Below are positions 14,128-16,114 of a DNA stretch of 16,114 nucleotides, piece after piece. The stretch spans positions 1 through 16,114 of the forward strand of contig JAFGFR010000185.1 of the NCBI GenBank assembly GCA_016930955.1. Reading direction: 5' to 3'. Within the stretch, counting starts at the first letter, position 1; each line of letters starts with the position of its first letter. The translations under genes were made by a program, and so were the position numbers. The stretch comes from Victivallales bacterium (lineage in GTDB: Bacteria > Verrucomicrobiota > Lentisphaeria > Victivallales > JAADHT01). Under the pieces are notes generated by a model, which searched no databases, was not told where the DNA came from, and was given only the letters and a program-made list of their open reading frames with translations.

Positions 14128-15852
14128 ATGAGAATGACGAGACTTGTAGGCAAGAAGATAAAAGAGGATCCCAGGGACGCGACTACAGCGAGCCATAAGT
14201 TTCTTGTCCGGGGAGCCTATGTCCGGTCTGTCGGCGCGGGTATCTACTCGCTTTTGCCTCTTGGCAAGAGGATAGTTGCGAAGATAGAGAGGATATTGCG
14301 TGAGGAGATGGATGCCGTGGGTGGGCAGGAGGTCTTGATGCCTGTGGTTCTTCCTGCCGAGCTATGGGAGGAGTCTGGCAGGTATGATGGTGTCGGGGAG
14401 GAGTTGCTTAGGTTCAAAGACCGCAACGGCAAGAATATGCTGCTCGCGATGACGCACGAGGAAGCGGTAGTCCATCTGATTCGTTCCGAGGTGAACAGTT
14501 ACCGCCAGCTTCCTGTGATGCTTTACCAGATCCAGACCAAATACAGGGATGAGGCACGTCCACGCGCGGGGATGATCAGGGTCAGGGAATTCACGATGAA
14601 GGACGCATATTCCTTTCATGCCTCACAGGAATGCCTTGACGAGTGCTACGATCGGGTTTTTGCTGCGTACGAGAGGGTGTTCAGGCGTGTCGGCTTGAAG
14701 GAATGCCTTTCGATCGAGTCAGACCCTGGGATGATGGGCGGCAGCAAGTCACACGAGTTCATGGCGATAGCCGATTGCGGCGAGGATGTGGTCTTCATGT
14801 CTCCTGATGGCAGCTACAAGGCCAACAGGGAAGTAGCCTGTGCTTGTTGCATATTTGAGCAGGCTGAGCCGCTTGCTTTGGAGAAGGTGCATACACCGGG
14901 CATGAGGAGCATAGATGAAGTCTGTGGATTTCTCGGGATCGGCCCGGAGAAGGCGGGCAAGGCGGTATTTTTCATCATTCCGGACGGGAAGCTTGTCTTT
15001 GCAATGATCCGCGGCGACTTTGAGATAAACGAGGCCAAGCTGAAGAGGCACCTTGGTTCTGCGCGGCTTGATTTTGCTGGTGATGCAGCGATAAGGTGTG
15101 CTGGTGCAGAACCGGGCTATGCATCGCCGATGTGGCTTGATCCGCAAGAAGTCAGGATCGTGGTTGACTATTCGGTTGCTAAATCCGCAAATCTTGTTGT
15201 CGGTGCGAACGAGAATGGATACCACTACCGCAACTTCAATTTTGAACGGGACCTGGGTTTTGGAGAGGTTGCCGACATTGCCTGTGCCAGGGAGGGGGAT
15301 CCCTGCCCTGTGACAGGGCTGCCACTGCAGATGAAGAGGGGTATCGAGGTGGGGAACATCTTCAAGCTTGGCGACAAGTACTCGTCGAGCATGAATTGCA
15401 ATTTCCTTGATTCCGAGGGGCAATCGCACGCGATGACAATGGGGTGCTATGGCATAGGCGTTGGCAGGACGATGGCGGCTGTGGTGGAGCAGTGTCATGA
15501 TGAACACGGTCCGGTATGGCCGGTCTCGATATCCCCTTATCACGTGCAATTATGCGTTTTGAATCCTCGTGAGGACTCGGTAAGAGTTGCTTGCGACGGG
15601 CTTTATGATGAGTTGTGCGGCATGGGTATCGAGGTTTTGTATGACGACCGTGGGGAGAAGGCCGGGGTGATGTTCAACGAAGCCGACCTAAGCGGCATCC
15701 CTTTCCGTCTGACTGTATCGCCAAGGACGGTCGTCGATGGCAAGGCTGAGTTCAAACAGCGAGGAATCAAGGATGTCGAGCTATTGGGTTTAAGCTCAGC
15801 GGCATCTTTTGTAGCCGGGAAAGTCGAGGCTGCGCTGGCAGAGTTGTCCTGA
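14128..15852 (+). CDS. proS: prolyl-tRNA synthetase, bacterial type with editing insertion
   Basis: ProS charges tRNA-Pro. The 574-residue protein follows the bacterial architecture. Class II motif 1 includes RSVGAGIYSLLPLGKR. Motif 2 is in YQIQTKYRDEARPRAGMIRVREFTMKDAYSFH (read in two parts). An editing insertion (INS/YbaK-like) spans about residues 220-390, with KAVFFIIPDGKLVFAMIRGD. Motif 3 is GCYGIGVGRT. The anticodon-binding domain includes SPYHVQLCVLN and VLYDDRGEKAGVMF. The ATG at 14128 (MRMTRLVGKK) is preferred to the TTG at 14110, though GGAG is 12 bases upstream and ATG 14134 is also possible. The TGA stop directly abuts the repeat that follows. Confidence 0.96.
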   Translation: MRMTRLVGKKIKEDPRDATTASHKFLVRGAYVRSVGAGIYSLLPLGKRIVAKIERILREEMDAVGGQEVLMPVVLPAELWEESGRYDGVGEELLRFKDRNGKNMLLAMTHEEAVVHLIRSEVNSYRQLPVMLYQIQTKYRDEARPRAGMIRVREFTMKDAYSFHASQECLDECYDRVFAAYERVFRRVGLKECLSIESDPGMMGGSKSHEFMAIADCGEDVVFMSPDGSYKANREVACACCIFEQAEPLALEKVHTPGMRSIDEVCGFLGIGPEKAGKAVFFIIPDGKLVFAMIRGDFEINEAKLKRHLGSARLDFAGDAAIRCAGAEPGYASPMWLDPQEVRIVVDYSVAKSANLVVGANENGYHYRNFNFERDLGFGEVADIACAREGDPCPVTGLPLQMKRGIEVGNIFKLGDKYSSSMNCNFLDSEGQSHAMTMGCYGIGVGRTMAAVVEQCHDEHGPVWPVSISPYHVQLCVLNPREDSVRVACDGLYDELCGMGIEVLYDDRGEKAGVMFNEADLSGIPFRLTVSPRTVVDGKAEFKQRGIKDVELLGLSSAASFVAGKVEAALAELS

Positions 15853-16114
15853 GAGCCAATTTCAAAACTACCCGTGGCCGCGGGCCTGCTATTTTGGATG
15901 CGAGGCCATGCCGATGCTGGAGCGGGCATACCTGTATGGTCTGTCCTGACCGCTCCGGCGTGGCATTCGCGCCAAAAGAGGTTGCCGCCCAAAGGGTTGG
16001 GGCGGAGGCGCGGCATGCGCCACGGCAAAATGGCAGGCACAGACAGCTTCGGGTATGCACCAGCCATTTCGCCGCACCGTCTGCCGCGCCTGCGCTCCCA
16101 ACGCGGTTCACGCG
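15853..16114 (+). mobile_element. copy D of the MITE-like repeat, cut by the window end
   Basis: It begins GAGCCAATTTCAAAAC and is closely similar to copy C over its whole visible length. It ends at CGGTTCACGCG, about 18 bases short of the expected right terminus. The left flank is CTGA, whose last three bases are the proS stop codon. The expected partner duplication lies beyond the window. Confidence 0.85.

Noticed and set aside
1..16114. CRISPR arrays, tRNA or rRNA genes, phage or toxin-antitoxin modules
   Set aside because: None seen: no regularly spaced short repeats, no cloverleaf-like segments in the gaps, and no characteristic protein motifs.

Overview
The window is about 16 kb of a Gram-negative (diderm) bacterial chromosome with moderate GC. 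It most resembles a member of the Verrucomicrobiota/Lentisphaerota part of the PVC group. The evidence is a type II pseudopilin-like protein with an FTLIELLVVIAII N-terminus and an H-X9-DG motif, a membrane Hanks-type kinase with an N-terminal zinc ribbon, an RF-1-domain release-factor-like protein with a C-terminal helix-turn-helix-like tail, and a full KDO/LPS-export gene set. The phylum call is inference from family style, not from a marker gene.

Layout. Positions 1-241 hold no gene I can support. A minus-strand unit (2754 down to 242) encodes the pseudopilin, a strong intrinsic terminator, and then a large O-antigen-ligase/polymerase-like membrane protein with a TPR-like tail. A mostly intergenic stretch (2755-3182) holds the pilin promoter, a truncated copy of a dispersed repeat, and a likely promoter for the next operon. 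From 3183 to 9789 the plus strand carries closely packed genes: a small putative lipoprotein, yicC, kdsB, kdsA, kdsC, lptC-like, lptA-like, lptB, hpf, and an RF-1-domain protein. Together kdsB/A/C make and activate KDO, and LptC/A/B form part of the bridge that exports LPS. The order kdsC-lptC-lptA-lptB-hpf matches the enterobacterial locus except that rpoN is absent. A large putative lipoprotein with HEAT-like repeats follows (9820-11805). A serine/threonine kinase is convergent to it (13893-12148, minus). proS is divergent from the kinase (14128-15852).

The most interesting feature is a family of short repeats, about 280 bp when intact, with terminal inverted repeats of the form GAGCCRATTTCAAAAC. 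Two complete copies (6760-6968 and 11839-12119) are flanked by 4-bp direct repeats (TGAA and TTAG), as expected for a non-autonomous transposable element (MITE-like). A third copy starts directly after the proS stop codon and runs off the window. A fourth is a truncated right end (2897-2978), and an isolated terminal motif lies at 98-112. The 6760-6968 copy has inserted into the 5' end of lptC. Element plus duplicated target is 213 bp (71 codons), without a stop in the lptC frame. Removing it in silico restores a short, well-formed start (GTG at 6725 with AAGGAG 8 nt upstream) and signal/anchor sequence. The kdsC stop codon lies inside the duplicated target and is preserved.
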